Of a stretch of DNA of 64,000 nucleotides, positions 13,301-25,800 are shown in pieces; position 1 is the stretch's first letter, and every line of letters starts with the position of its first letter. The stretch lies in assembly GCF_932526225.1 (NCBI RefSeq), contig NC_064045.1, forward strand, positions 13,634,442 to 13,698,441, read 5' to 3'. The position numbers and the translations under genes are program-made. A model generated the notes under the pieces. The model made no database searches. It had not been told where the DNA came from and was given only the letters and a program-made list of their open reading frames with translations. This stretch comes from Nematostella vectensis (taxonomy: Eukaryota; Cnidaria; Anthozoa; Actiniaria; Edwardsiidae).

Positions 13301-14483
13301 GCTTCAGCTCCGCATGTGGTTGCTCTTTTACTGAGACCAAATGAATGGACCTCTAGATCCTCAAGAGAAAATCAAATGACTGCAAAACAAATAGAATTTT
13401 TGCTTAATTTGTTTACAAAATTGACAAGGCGCTCAACCTAGACAAGGCCGTATTCTGGGCGATTTGTCACAGTTCTTACACATATGCAAATAACGATATT
13501 GGTCATGATTTGTATGGAAATATGAGCTTCTAATCGACCCCCTTAACTCAAACTCTGTTATCCCAAAATTGTTTTTATACCTTTAGAGTTCAGAGCATGC
13601 ATGCAGAACATGCCAGGGGAGAAAAAGTGTTACAATTAAGAATACAGGTTGTGTGAAATCATAAACCCTAAAACTGTAGGATATAATTAGAAAATTGCTT
13701 TCAGCTTTTTCCGCTTTTGCGTAGGTGGCAGAGAAGAAGGGGTGGTTGTGTATGAGGAGCGAAACTACTTTACATATTATCAAAGAGATTGGATTACATG
13801 ATTGGATATAAAACCCGCCTAAAATTCTGCATAGTTTCGCATGGAAATATATGTACAAATAAAGACAATGCAGACATAAAAATAAGCATGGAGGAGTAAT
13901 TCATTATAATAACAGTATAACATGTCATGCGTGAAAAATTTAGAGGAAGAATTGCTTGTCAATTAAAGCAGACAATGTTTGCGTTACTTAATTGTTAGAT
14001 ATCATACTTTTTAAGTTAGGGAAGACAAGGCAAGCCTAACATTTGTTTTTAGCGGTTGAAAGTGTTTATAAAAGATTAGTTAAAAAGATTGCTAACTATC
14101 TGTGAACCACAAATTGTTTGTATTTTAAGTAATTCGACGTGGGGATGCAGTTCAAACAAAGTGGTTTCGTGGGTTTCGTACTCACTCGCACTTGCTTTTT
14201 CGCCAGTGACCTTCTCGTACAAGCCTGGATTCAAAAGCTGCAAAGCGTCTACAAAGTGTTGAAAACCCTCATCGCCTTTGGTTTGTAGAATATCAAGAAA
14301 TTTACTAGCCTTCTTGTCTTGTGTCTTCTCGCTAAGCACGTACTCGCAGTCTGTCCTGTCAAATATCGCTTTACTACGCAAGTAATCGAACAAGAAAGTT
14401 CGATCCAGCTGAAGTCTCTGCACAATTTCCACTCGATTTCTCTCCAGAATCTCTGTCGTATTGTCTTCGTCATTTTGCGCCAT
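4394..14483 (-). CDS. CARD + coiled-coil protein (CARD9/CARMA family, no MAGUK module), 5 exons
   Basis: Exons on the minus strand are 14483-14186, 8172-7559, 6726-6500, 5927-5672 and 5341-4394. Junction phases 1, 0, 2, 0 all match and the total is 2,343 nt, 780 aa. Residues about 12-93 form a CARD (RVEIVQRLQLDRTFLFDYL ... FLDILQTKGDEGFQHFVDAL). Exons 2-4 (about 105-465) are continuous heptad coiled coil, including ERDEAVRKYNELL and ENQELYRRLDEEDE, which resembles the CARD9/10/11/14 coiled coil. Exon 5 (about 315 aa) is Ser-rich and low complexity, with a DSGIGS motif near residue 621 and a duplicated SSMESD segment. It ends without PDZ, SH3 or guanylate-kinase sequence. In known family members the CARD recruits BCL10 and, with MALT1, activates NF-kB; a similar role here is inference. 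The start ATG has a good context (AAAATGGCG). Intron 1 is 6 kb and could hide a further symmetric exon. Confidence 0.88.
5990..6505 (-). repeat. 54-bp minisatellite derived from the exon-3 5' splice site of the CARD gene
   Basis: About seven to nine copies lie in intron 3, the last ones being most regular (6,165-6,500). On the minus strand the real junction reads CGAATACAG|GTCAGAATACG, followed by CATACAACCATAGAG. The units read GGAGTATAGGTTAGAATACG with the same CATACAACCATAGAG continuation. The array is therefore a tandem expansion of a segment spanning the exon-3 end and the donor. Most copies keep GGTTAG or mutate to GTTTAG at the donor position. Confidence 0.85.
7199..7515. repeat. GAT/GGT trinucleotide-rich array in intron 2 of the CARD gene
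   Basis: An impure purine-rich triplet array (GATGATGATG, GGTGGTGGTG) ends about 40 bp from the exon-2 donor at 7,558. It is open in several frames, encoding poly-His/Asn-like or Met/Ile-like strings, as triplet arrays do. It is not coding. Confidence 0.9.
11585..11812. repeat. 21-bp minisatellite (about 11 copies)
   Basis: The unit is GGTGCGTGTATTAGAGGTAA plus A, with minor variants (GTGAAG, GAGATA). Because 21 is a multiple of three the array stays open and encodes a VRVLEVK-type repeat. There is no other reason to think it is translated. It lies within intron 1 of the CARD gene. Confidence 0.85.
12815..13095. repeat. Dispersed repeat family A, copy 1
   Basis: About 280 bp here (starting near ATATCAAGAAAATTTAGCC and ending near GTTTTCTTCATATG) aligns along its length with 37,905-38,185. 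The words TTGTCGTTTTTGCCA, GACCATCTTTAGT and CTGAAAAGAAACTAAGA are shared. It has no ORF. It is a noncoding interspersed repeat of unknown class. Confidence 0.75.
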
Positions 14484-15978
14484 TTTAGAGCGCTCTAGTA
14501 GAGCGATTTGTGCCGATAGTTAACGTTAGACTTTAAGTCAAATGAAATATTTAGTTTCGTTGCCCTTACAACTTCCTGTTTTGGGTCAGTGAGTTGGAAA
14601 TGAGGTCAAATACAGCTCGTGTTTGATTGGACGCTTGGCGAGAGACAAGCCGCACCTTATCGGGCTGGGTTTTTTTTTTGGCGCTGATATAACGGGGGGG
14701 GGGGGGGGGGACAAATTTTTTTGGGCTGTCATTAAAGAGGGGTCACATTTTTTGGGGCCCCGAATTGAAGTCTGGTTTTAATATAATACTGAGCAACAGG
14801 GTCATTATTGAAATGAAAATTTCGCAATGTTTCCAACTATCGTAAATCTAGTTCCATATTGTTCAGGTAACAAATTTTGTCTTTATATAAATAAATGTTG
14901 AAACCCCCCCTTATGGTTAACAGACAAAGCTACCCGTTCTAATCAGTTCAACAAAACAAATACTTTAAAATGTTGCGAAACCTAGACTCAAATGTCGACG
15001 ACGTAGTCGTTTTCTAGCGACTTTCTTAAACTAGCTAAAGTGAAGATTCATACTTCAATTAAACAGGACAAAATTGCCATGCTAGCTGAACTATATTTTA
15101 GTGAAAGTGATATTCAGTTACACTCAGTATGTATATCAAGTCTCTGTGGTTTTAAAAAGATATATTTTTTTTAATATAAAAATGTGGAGATGGTGGTTGT
15201 GGTGGTGGTGGTGGTGGGGGGGGGGGGGGGGTGCTAATATTTGGGCGTCCGGCCTAGGTAGGGAGGGGGGGGGGGTCACGATTTTTGGGCTTGGATTTGA
15301 GGGGGGACTTGGATTTGAGGGGGGGGCAACATTTTTAAGCCCAGGGTTTTGCAAAAATGCCGGCCCAGTCCCCCCCCCAAAAAAAAATTGAGTGTGAAAA
15401 TTGGACTGCATGAAAACAAGGTAAGTCCAAAAAGCCTTTGTTGAAATATTTATAAGCTATACTTCTTTGTGGAACAAATTAATCCCATACATGTTTCTGT
15501 ACAGTTTGTTACAGTTTTGAATGAAAGCACAGTTTTAATTCCAACTGTTTTGCTTGATTGTATTGTACCAACATCGCAAAATCGCGAAAATAAAGTGACC
15601 TGGTTTTGTACGAAAATAGCGAAATCACGAAAATAAAGTGTCGCGAAATATCGCCATTTCAAAATCGCGATATTTTGACGTCGCGAAAATTAAGTGTAAT
15701 AAGGTAACAAGTTTTAACCAATGAGATTTCAGTATTTTCACAAGCATCTGAAAGATTTCATATAAGATTTCATATAATAAACATGATATTACATGTTTGT
15801 ATTTGCATTGATACAAATTTTATCTTTGAGTGTTGAGTTATTATTGAGTTATTATTGGCCTCTTATGATGAGAGAAGAACTGATTCATTTTCCATCAATG
15901 ACTAGTAGCTACTAGACTGCCAACCAGGTCTCATTTGGACGTGAACTAGCAGGTTAAGTATCAAATTTGCAATCAATT
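14484..15978. other. Spacer between CARD gene start and GCKR-like gene end; repeat-filled
   Basis: The spacer should hold the CARD gene promoter next to 14,484 and the 3' end of the GCKR-like gene next to 15,978; both genes are on the minus strand. It also contains poly-G tracts at about 14,694-14,711 and 15,216-15,231, and G-rich foldback fragments (15,180-15,385). A second copy of the inverted-repeat element seen at 1-405 lies at about 15,574-15,710. No gene is seen. Confidence 0.5.
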
Positions 15979-18125
15979 TTAGAACACCTTTAAAACTTTA
16001 CAATCCATAATCTGATCTTGCAGTATTACAGCAATAGTTTTGCTTTCGAGTAGTTTCCTTGCTGTGGCGACATCGTGCCTCCCTTTGGCTAGCAGTATGG
16101 CAAGGGGAACCACTTGCTCTCGCGCCATACTAGCACTGATGTGTTGTGATGTCACCATATTTATAATGCCTTTGTTTACCTCATCACATCTGTAGATGGA
16201 CTTTAACAGTGCCTTAAAGGAGTCTTCTTTACTGCATGATCCAAACTTGGATATTATTGAAATTGCTCTGTGAAAAAGCTTGTTATTAGAGACTTTTAAA
16301 TCTATCATGTAATTCTGTAGAACTTTTCCTTTAAGGATATGTGCTCCTGTTGATAAACAGTTAAGTACCCACTTAACTGACAATTCCAGCAAAGATTCAT
16401 AATATACCAATTGAACAAGTTCAGATCCCATCTGAACCTCTGAGCTTTGCTCTACATTGAGAACAATATAAGTAATGTCATTTGCCAAGTTTATACAGTC
16501 TTTATATAGTTGAGGCAAGCAGATGACAATAATGTTTGCTTGCTGAGTGGACAATTTTATCACAACTTCCTGGAGTTTTGGAAGATGAACCCCAGACAAA
16601 CACACAAACACCACACTGTCCAAACATGAGACATGAGGAAGCATGTTATTCTCAAATTCCAGAAGTGAAATATCTAAACTTAGTAACTGCCCTTCTTTGT
16701 TTCCAAGAGAAGTGAATCCCCCATCCATGAATGCTCTAATATCATGAAAGTTTGAACTGAAGGTAGGAACACATTCTGCGGCATCTAAAAGTGGTAAAAA
16801 TCCAACTGAACCCCAGCTCACATAGTAAACATGTCCTTTGTTTTTCAGACTCTCCCCACATATAGAAACAGCCTCAGTGAGTTCCTTTAAATGGGAGTAT
16901 GTTTCATGTAGTACATGCTTATACTCTTGTAGGAGGTCGAGTGGGCTAAGATTCATCCCTCCACCAGGGGTATTTGGTACTTGAAGATGAGCTAGAAATA
17001 AAGCTGTTTCTATTATCATCTTTGTGGCACTTCCGCCCTTCATGCGGGTTGAACCAGTGATGGCCTCTGGACCCAACACTGGATTCAAAATTATTCCATT
17101 TTTGCAATCTGAAATTCACACATGTTTGAATCAATCTTTGAGAGTAGATATACAAACACAAGAATGCAGCTAGTTAATGGGGTAGATTAAAGGTAGGGGC
17201 TAGCAACATTGTATAAAGAGACTTTACTGCTCTTGGGGGGAGAATACAATGGAATAGCTTGGATTTCTAATAAAAGAGGACAAAAGTATGGTTTTAAAAA
17301 GTATGCTTTGTTCATTGTTGTTTATGACAAATCAATAGCTTACACATGTCTGTAGCAAGGAGAGGGGGGGGGGGGGGGGGGGGTAAAGCCTCAGTCATTC
17401 CTTGTACTCTCCAGGGGTGTGGGGAGGAGGGATGTACCCCCTCTCCACCCTACCCCTAATTGCTATGGTCCTGATACAATACCTTGTAGTTTACAAGCCA
17501 CATCATAGAACGTCTTGGACCAGCCCTCAATTGGTGCTTTCCTGGACATATGTACTGGGTTAAACCCTACCAATACAGAGGTGAACAAGTCTGGGTTATC
17601 CAAACAATAGTCCAGCTGACCAGCAACATAAGGTGCTGATAATCCACACGTGACACCGATATACAAGACGTTGGCGTGCCCCTTACACAAAGCAATCAGA
17701 TCAGCCTGACCCTGTTCCCAGTCATCTTCGGGGATTTCCCTCGAAGAAAAGAGAGCTTCGTCCCCTCCGGATATTAAATAATCGTATGGATTGGCACCAA
17801 GCGATCCCTGTGACTTCGCTAGGGCGTTGAATTTCTTAGATGTTGCAAATGCTAGCCTCCCTGATGTTCCGCAGCCAGAAATCACTATAAGACCTCGGTT
17901 CTTCAGTACACGAAGACAAGCTTTTGCCAACTGGGAAACTACGTGTATTGTGTCTTCACATAACATGGACGGGTAGTTATTCCATCCATCGAAAAGTTCT
18001 TTGTCGCATTGGTAAAGTTTGCTCACTATTTCTCCGGGGTCACTAGTATCTATATCGAGAGTGAGCTTGTTTGAGAGTTCTGTAATCGGTTCTACTGCCT
18101 CTTCCGCCATTACATAAAACCGCAT
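15979..18125 (-). CDS. GCKR-like: Glucokinase regulatory protein-like (GCKR/MurQ family, two SIS domains), 2 exons
   Basis: Exons on the minus strand are 18125-17483 and 17108-15979, joined through a phase-1 intron (split codon g|at), giving 590 aa. An internal ATG at 18,110 would give 585 aa. The first SIS domain carries ISGCGTSGRLAF (residues about 82-93) and ISGGDEALFSSRE. Exon 2 opens with LNPVLGPEAITGSTRMKGG, the signature shared with vertebrate GCKR and bacterial MurQ. It continues with a second SIS-like region and the conserved stretch WVLNCLSTGAHILKGKVLQN. Vertebrate GCKR binds glucokinase in a fructose-phosphate-sensitive way, while MurQ is an N-acetylmuramate-6-phosphate etherase. 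The DASE-type acidic segment that follows GTSGRLG in MurQ is not seen, so a regulatory or sugar-phosphate-binding role is more likely than etherase activity. The length is close to human GCKR (about 625 aa). Whether it binds a hexokinase is unknown. Confidence 0.93.
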
Positions 18126-19868
18126 ATGCGAACATTGCTCAGCGGTGTACCTGTCAACACAAGGGTCCTATAAGGTGACAGGGTGGGGGAGGGGGAGGGG
18201 GGTGTGATGATGTTCGACCCTGATGTGGTGTGTAGAAAAAAACACTTTGTGAAACTGGGATTTGCCATTGTTTTTGCTTCGAGGACGAATTTGAATACCC
18301 TAAAAACCCGGAGGCTCTCTCTCTCAGTATATTAGAATCTCTTGTTGATATGGGTCTTGGTGATGTTATCCCCTTGGGAGTAATGGTATGGAATGTAACA
18401 GCATAAGTACCGTTTCACCACAATTGTAATTCACCTGAGATCACACAACCGTCAGTTTTTTCAGGTGGGTCAATTTTTTCTTAACGCATGTGTTAGTACA
18501 ATTTAGAGAATTGGTATAAGTTTATACATTGTAAGGCGTCGTTAGATAGCCGTCGATGATCCACGTGTGATTCTCTCTCAACTTGTTGTTGTCTTTATTA
18601 TATAAAGTAGAAATATTTTTATTCGCCTGAGCGTAGCGAAAGAGAATATAAGTTTTTTTCTATTTCTACTTTTTAAAGTAACAGGGGCTGATAAAGCAGA
18701 GTTTCAACCTGTGAACCCCAGGGTAGGATGAAACAACTCCCTGGTTAGTCATTTCTTTGTTATGGCTTTCAATCAGTATTGGAATCTGGTAATGGCTATG
18801 TAAAGGCCATCGCCGATGGTATTGGTATTTTGCTAGGGATGGCTGACCCACGAACATCTCAAGTCACCAGATAGAGATATTTTATTTGGAATTGGTAATA
18901 CATTTTTTATTTGGAATTGGTATGCATAGTCATTGTATATTGATTGACATCCAAATATTATTACAGATAAAAATAACACACTAATTGTACGGTATTTTAA
19001 GTTTGACAGCGATATTGATCCCGTAGGGAGAAGCAGTCATTTATGAATTTAGCGATTTTTCGGTGCACTGTGACGTTAATGCCAGTATAATTAATAAGAA
19101 AATGAAAAACGCTTCCATCGGATATTCTAGTGAATTTTACGTTTTCTATTCTTCTATGGTTTAAGTCAATTCTTCCCACTTCTCTTTATACAAAGGGCAG
19201 CTGTCTGTCTGTCTGTCTGTCTGTCTGTGACAGGGAGAGGAGGGTATAGAATCTAGTTATTTTCGCCTGTCCGTGTTTAGCAGGAGACACCACTTGGCTC
19301 GAAAAACATTGTGGCTTTTTATAGACTGCTTTTTACCAAATAGACCAAGAGCATCTGACCAAGTCCCGGGTTCATAGTTGTATTCAAGAAACTAAGGTAC
19401 CAGATAAGTAGTTTTTAGTAGATTTAATTCCGAATATCTACCGATGTTACAATAACGAGAATACAATGCAAAGTACATATATACAATATAGGGTCTTTAA
19501 CCTGTCCGAGTGCCCCTGTTCCGTAGATGATTCTATGACAGTTGTAGTTGTAAAAGCAACGGGAACGGCCAGCATTGAAAAGCCCGCTATGTAGAGACTG
19601 CTCGAGAAGTATCTGGTTTCTTTCTAGACTTACAGAAGGCGCCGGTAATGACTATTGGTCCCCATAGCAACCACAGTTATGCAACGGGGACTACATCTAA
19701 GTTTGTACAAGGCCTAAAGTGTTTTTTAAACACTTTTTCTAGAGCTAATAGTTCTGAATGGATATATCTATTGTAATTTTAATTCTGAACTTTTTTTTTT
19801 GGGGGGGGGGGGGAGTTACTCTTCTACAAGCATTACATATGAAAACCTACGCTATTAAATATTGATGC
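18126..19868. other. Spacer between GCKR-like start and PRPSAP end; nothing coding seen
   Basis: The GCKR-like promoter should lie just above 18,125. A (CTGT)n microsatellite occurs at about 19,200-19,228, preceded by unremarkable AT-rich sequence. A T/G run lies at 19,791-19,813. An ATTAAA-type signal on the minus strand (TTTAAT at 19,778-19,783) could serve the PRPSAP gene. No recognisable ORF is present. Confidence 0.5.
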
Positions 19869-22800
19869 TTAGTCCTCAAGCGGTACATTTCTGAACAAGT
19901 AACCCATAGATTCTCCATTGTGAATTCTGCGAACTGCTTCGGCGAGAAGTTGGCTGATATCTATGGTCTTGATCTTGCTGCAGCGAGCAACTTTGGAATC
20001 ATGGGGCACGGTGTTCGTCACAACGACCTGAAAAACAATGAAAAACAAGTCCCGAGAGGAAGAGGAAACAAGTTATAAGAATGTCAATCAATTACTCAGT
20101 GACTCGTGCCTCGCACTAAGAATTCACGTGACTTGAACTGAGAAATCATGTGATTTTGCACTAAGAAATCACGTGACTTGTACTAAGAAACCAAGTGACT
20201 TGCACTAAGAAATTACGTGACTTGCACTAAAAGATTACGTGACTTGCAATAAGGAATCACGCGACTTGCACTAAGAAAACACGTGACTTGCAATAAGAAA
20301 TCACGGACTTGCACTAAGAAATAACGTGACTTGCACTAAGAAATCACCTGACTTGCACTAGGAAATCACGTGATTTGCACTCAGAAATTACGTGACTTTT
20401 TAGGCGGCAAACTCACACCAAAATAACCACAGGGATAGCTTCAGTCGTTTCACCAGAAAGCGACGAAAAAATAAAATATTTCAATAAAAATAAGCAGTAT
20501 CTTGGCATAGATCCGCCTAGATTAGTTCCAGTCTGGAACTCATCATAGGGAACCCAGGAAGTCCTGGCGATCGAGCACACAGCAAGCCCTTTCTTTCTCA
20601 CGCGCTCCATGTGTGCCCGATCTCTGCGACGACCTGGGTCCACTAGGATGAGTTCCAGACTACTTGCGAATCAGTGAAACTGATCTGTAAAGTTATAGCT
20701 AGAAAATAATAGATTCGACTTGACTTTTGAAAAGGCGTGGTCTAAGGTTCTCTGCTGTCACTCACCTCGTCGATCTCAGAGCCTTCAATCAACTCAGGGG
20801 CGCTACCAGACAACAGGCCATGCGTTACCATCACATAGATCTTGTATGCTCCTCTGTCGCGCAACAGCCTTGCGGCGTCCACGAAAGTGGTAGCGTCATC
20901 AATCATGTCATCCTGAGGAAGTGGAAACGAGTTTAAAGAATCTCGATCAACCACTCAGCTGCTGTTGTTTACATTTCAAATTACAATGGCCGCTTTAATA
21001 TATATTTTCGAAATAACCATCCACAATTGAAGTCAGATATTTCAGTAAGAAATAAGTTTCATATTCTATCACTTGTGTCATGAATGACACTCAGTCGACA
21101 AAGTACAGTAAACTCATTACACTTACCACAATAATTGCTATTTTCCCTCCAACATCACCAACAACATTCATTGGAGGTTTTTCTTTAGGAAGAAAACCTG
21201 AAAATAAAATGAACCAATCGCATTAGTAATCAAAGCTTTAAAGATTGGGGTCTCAATTGCAAACTTCATTTTTGTCATTTTCAATGTACAAATATCAGTA
21301 TAATATCATTCTTGAAAATATCATTACCATAGTCAATCTTATACTTTGTTGTAGGATCGATTCAATTTCAAAGTGATTCAAGCTAATTTAATTTGCTATA
21401 GAAATATTGTAAAGTATATCTCATTACTTGGATTTGTTTTTATGCCACTATAAAATTTAACATAATCCCTCACACAAGTCCGGTCAAACATCATTACTGT
21501 TACAGATAACTGGAACACACCTGGGACATTTAATTCGTTTTCAAGAGGCACAAAGTTGAACCCAATAGAATTCTCTGGTTTTGGTGGAGGTGATTGTCTA
21601 CCATCACACTGGTCGCCTTCCGACTCCTTCTGCTCTCCGTGTATGACAGCTATCCCTAGCCTAAGGCGCTCCGCAAATGAAGTGGCCCTATGAACAAGCT
21701 ATATCAATTACATTTGCAATTTCAACCAAATGTTTGTGGTATACACCTAAGAAAGCCTTGTCAGCACAAAGGGCAAATGGTGAATGGAGTTCTGCAATCA
21801 AGGGAACAATATGTATCTCAGGGATCTCAATAAAATTCTATCCATCAAAGTTCTTCTGTTATCACTGGAGATTTATTCTGACTTTAATCCTGGCTAATCT
21901 AGGCGACATGTCAAGTGTGACATGTAGTGTGCATCATGTCTCCTTAATGTTTCCTAGTTTAGCCAACACCAAAAACATGTACTGTAGTGGGTAACAAATT
22001 TTGAAGAGCACAACACGAAAAATGTTTCTCAGCTATCCTAGAAGGGAAGGGGGGAGTTGCACAGTCATAGTTTAACCATAAGGAAAAGTATATTTGATTA
22101 TCTGTCAATAAGAAATGAACAACTCATTATTTTCATTCGAGTAGACCTTCCAGTTGAGAGAGACAGTCATTCCAAAATCCACAAACCCATACGATAATTA
22201 TTTATATTTTCATTGAAGCGCAGCTCCCCTTCCCCTTTTGGGCGTGGTTACATACCTTTGAGCAGAAGCAGGATTCTTGGCAACAATGACGGCATTTCGG
22301 CAATCTGGCACCTGACGACAGGACGGAAAAACGTGACGTGACGTGACGCTTCAAATAAGCCCATTTCACATCGAATAAGGCGGAGAATTTCTCCGAGTAC
22401 TTAGTAACTTATAGCAAACAAAATATCAAGTGCGACTTAAATTGAAACAAAATATCAAGTGCGACTTAAATTGATGCGACTTTTTGAAAAGTGTCATTGA
22501 AATTTGAGCTTTTCGTCCCTGAGCTCATACATAGCGCAAGGATGATCAAGGAAAAATTTTCTTAAAAAGCGAAAATCTGGTTATGTGCACTTCGGCCTCA
22601 CGATATTTGTGTTTTGAAAATCAGTCCTTAATACAAGGAACCTATAGCCATTGTAAGAAATTGTGTCTTCTCTCTCTATCTGGAATTGCGCGTTTTCCAG
22701 GTTTTTCTGTCATGTCACACCTGACAAGATATGTACATGAAGATATCTTTATTTGATTACTATATCTACAGAAGCACCAAGCAAAAATTATACAAATCTA

Positions 22801-25800
22801 GGTGCCCCTCATTTTTTAGAGTGGAGTTGTTGCACTTGATTGAGGGGAGGGGTTAATTGTGGAGGCACTGATTAAATAAATATGGTTGGCTCTCTTAAAG
22901 TTCAAAGCCAGGTTAAAGCTGTGTGTTTCCTCCTAAACTCAAACTCCAAGTGTTGACAACTTGTCAATAACATCTATTGTTATTACCCAAACAGCAGCAA
23001 TACAAGCACCTTAAACTAAAATCTAAACTTGCACACTGTAACAATTTGTTTCAAGTAAAATTATGTTAAAAATAAAATGAGAATAAAGACTATTATTTTG
23101 TTTACCAAAATCAATCAAATTGACTCTAAAGAGAGTATAGGCATGTACACACCGATTCATTGATGTAATGTACAATGAATGGTGAGGCCCTCAGGTTGTC
23201 AACAGGTATGTCGTAGAAGCCTTGGATCTCTTTGGAATGCAAGTCCATAGTGATGATGCTGGTTAGACCTGAAAAGGAATTTAAAACAGCTGCTTACGCG
23301 CACGCTTGTTCTGATTTGATCGCTTTCCTTTAAACCTGAAATGGGTGAAAAGTAAAAACTGAACAAACTTTGGCAAAATGCTAGGATAGGAATTCAAAAT
23401 TGGCTTTTCAGAAAGTTTGAGTGAACCATAACTCAATTTCATTTGCACCTGCGTCGCACCTCACCAATTATTAACATCTAGAAGCATTGGTGATGACATT
23501 GGCCAAAGATCAGATCGACCGCACGCTTAAATGGGCTACTTAACGGGTTTCAATTTTAACGATTTTTTTAAAACACTTACCCGCGAGAGGCCTAAAGAGG
23601 TCAAAACTCCTGCTGGCCACATCAATTTTAGTATCCCTAAGCATTAATATTTATATTTTCTACCAAGCATGTGTAACTTCTGGAGGAAAATCCCCCACCA
23701 CCACCCTGTAGTCTAAAAACTTACCAGATTTTCCCAAGAGGGAGGCCATGAGCTTTGCAGGGATCGCACCACGCTTATGCATCTTACTCTGCTTGGAATA
23801 CGGCAAATATGGGATAACACCTGTAAGATGTAACCATAGGCAAAATATGAGAAATAGATTTGATATTCAGAGAAGTCTTCCTAAAAAAAAATGTTTTCTT
23901 CTATTTTCATCAGATCATCATCAATCATTAGAACCCAGAATGGTCAACATGAGACTTGTCATCGTTATGTACATAACCCACTCATATAGTATGTTTTCTT
24001 GTTAGCTGTAACATTTGCATAAACACGTACCCACAATCCTCCTTGCGCTGGCATTCCTGCATGCATATGCCATGATGAGTAGCTCCATTAATGCATTATT
24101 ACAAGTTGTTTCTTCCCTGAATGAACAAGATAATGAGAATTAGCAGCAATCTGATTTAAGCCCTGAAAACCTTTTAAAGTAAAAGTTATTGTATGTGTGC
24201 ATTTTCAATTAGTGATGACTCACCCCTGTCCAGTTTGGATGATAAAAACATCGCGCCCTCTCACAGACACACCAATATGCACTTTGGACTCTAATAATCA
24301 ACAACACAAAGTATAAAAACACTATCTTTAAATTGTAAATTGATGCTGAAAAGTGACTGTGCACTACAGGGCAACACTCTGGCGTGCTGGCGTGCCGCCC
24401 ACGCTCCTGTAATCGGCTTTACTGTTGTAGTGGCTGCCCAGACTTTGTCTGGGATGTTACCACTTAAATGTGTAAAACAGAAGACAAATAAATAAATAGG
24501 GATAAAAGAAAACAGGCATAGAATAACACTCACCTTTATTGGCAAATTGTCCCACATGGACAGGAGCAGGCAGAACACCTAGTCTCCTGGAAAACATGAT
24601 ACAGTACAATCAGTTAAGAGGTTTTTGAAAAAGTGGAGAGTGTACGTGATAACAGTTTACAACGGTTTGCAAAGCTCATGCTCATTTTGTATGCACGCTC
24701 TATTTCATTTCCGGTTGGATTATTTCCGGGAACATCACATGGTATGTATGGTGAAAGAAGATGGCGGATTTGCAGGTGCATGTGGCGTGGAGCATGCTCG
24801 AGGATCCAGTGTACTTTGCCAGCGCTCCCAAAGGTCATGGTCTTGGAGTTGCTTGCAGAGTTTCTTGAATGGAATGAAATGTAGGGACAATAACGGACCG
24901 TTGTTTGTTTATCTCACTTGGATGGTGGTCATGTATTGGTTTTGCTGGAATCCCATGTGGTTTACCTGCTACACTGTAGATATGTTTGACAGAAAACGAA
25001 CTGTGTTGCATAGGACATGTTGAAGTAAGGGTTACTCCTATTGTGGACAAGAGAAACATTTATTCTTGATAGCTGTGTACTATTGCTTGAGTGTAATTAA
25101 AACATCTGCCGAGTTAGACCGCCTTATGATGTTTTAATGATGAGATATAAGTATTGCGATTTTTAGTGAGGTCATCATTAACGTCATGCTCAGTTGACAT
25201 ATCGTTATACCCCCCTTGACACCTACATGACATCTGCCAAGTTTGGTTGTCTAATGTTGTTTCTATAAGTCAAAATTATAAGTTATAACATTTATGGGCG
25301 ACCTGTTCTTACATTTATGGTTAACATGTTTTTTAACAAGGATGCTACATTTTTCTAAACCTGGATTTCTTTTTATTATTACAGTATTTGCTTATCTATT
25401 TGACACCCATAAAGACCTGTAGGTAACGACAAAAGGATTCTCTAAGTGCAACTAAAATAAATGTATAAAGAATATAAAAGCTTTAGTCATAATGTAATGG
25501 TATCCCATAAAGATAAGATAGCTATAGATATAATAAAATGAGTTTGTAATGACCGTTTTGCACCTGTACAGATACAACTATTCATATCATCAACTACTTA
25601 ATTTGTGACAAAATTTACAGAACATAACACAGATAAAATACACAAAATTTAGGCTATAGCAATATTTGAACTACCTGTATAATTACATCAATTTTAAGGC
25701 GAAGTAAAAGTAAAGACACAGTCTAGCATAGCTCATAAACAGCAGTCATGCTGCACGGCAAAACACCATAGCAAGCTCAAGCTCATACAAGCAAATCGAA

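Larger units (their letters stand above)
8173..14185 (-). other. 6-kb first intron of the CARD gene: repeats, no gene seen
   Basis: The intron separates the CARD exon from the first coiled-coil exon. It holds A-rich and C-rich runs near 8,820 and 9,992-10,012. Three related blocks of the type TCATAGATATCATATG lie at 9,285-9,500. A 21-bp minisatellite sits at 11,585-11,812, a long poly-G tract at about 12,560-12,608, a dispersed repeat at 12,815-13,095 and a C-rich foldback fragment near 13,205-13,270. Short ORFs here show no recognisable domain. Confidence 0.6.

Noticed and set aside
24757-24870. Plus-strand ATG frame [20 protein letters not shown] inside PRPSAP intron 1
   Set aside because: It has a gene-like beginning and a GT after CCCAAAG, but no downstream plus-strand exon could be found. 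Too little to call a gene; might be a first exon of a short transcript.
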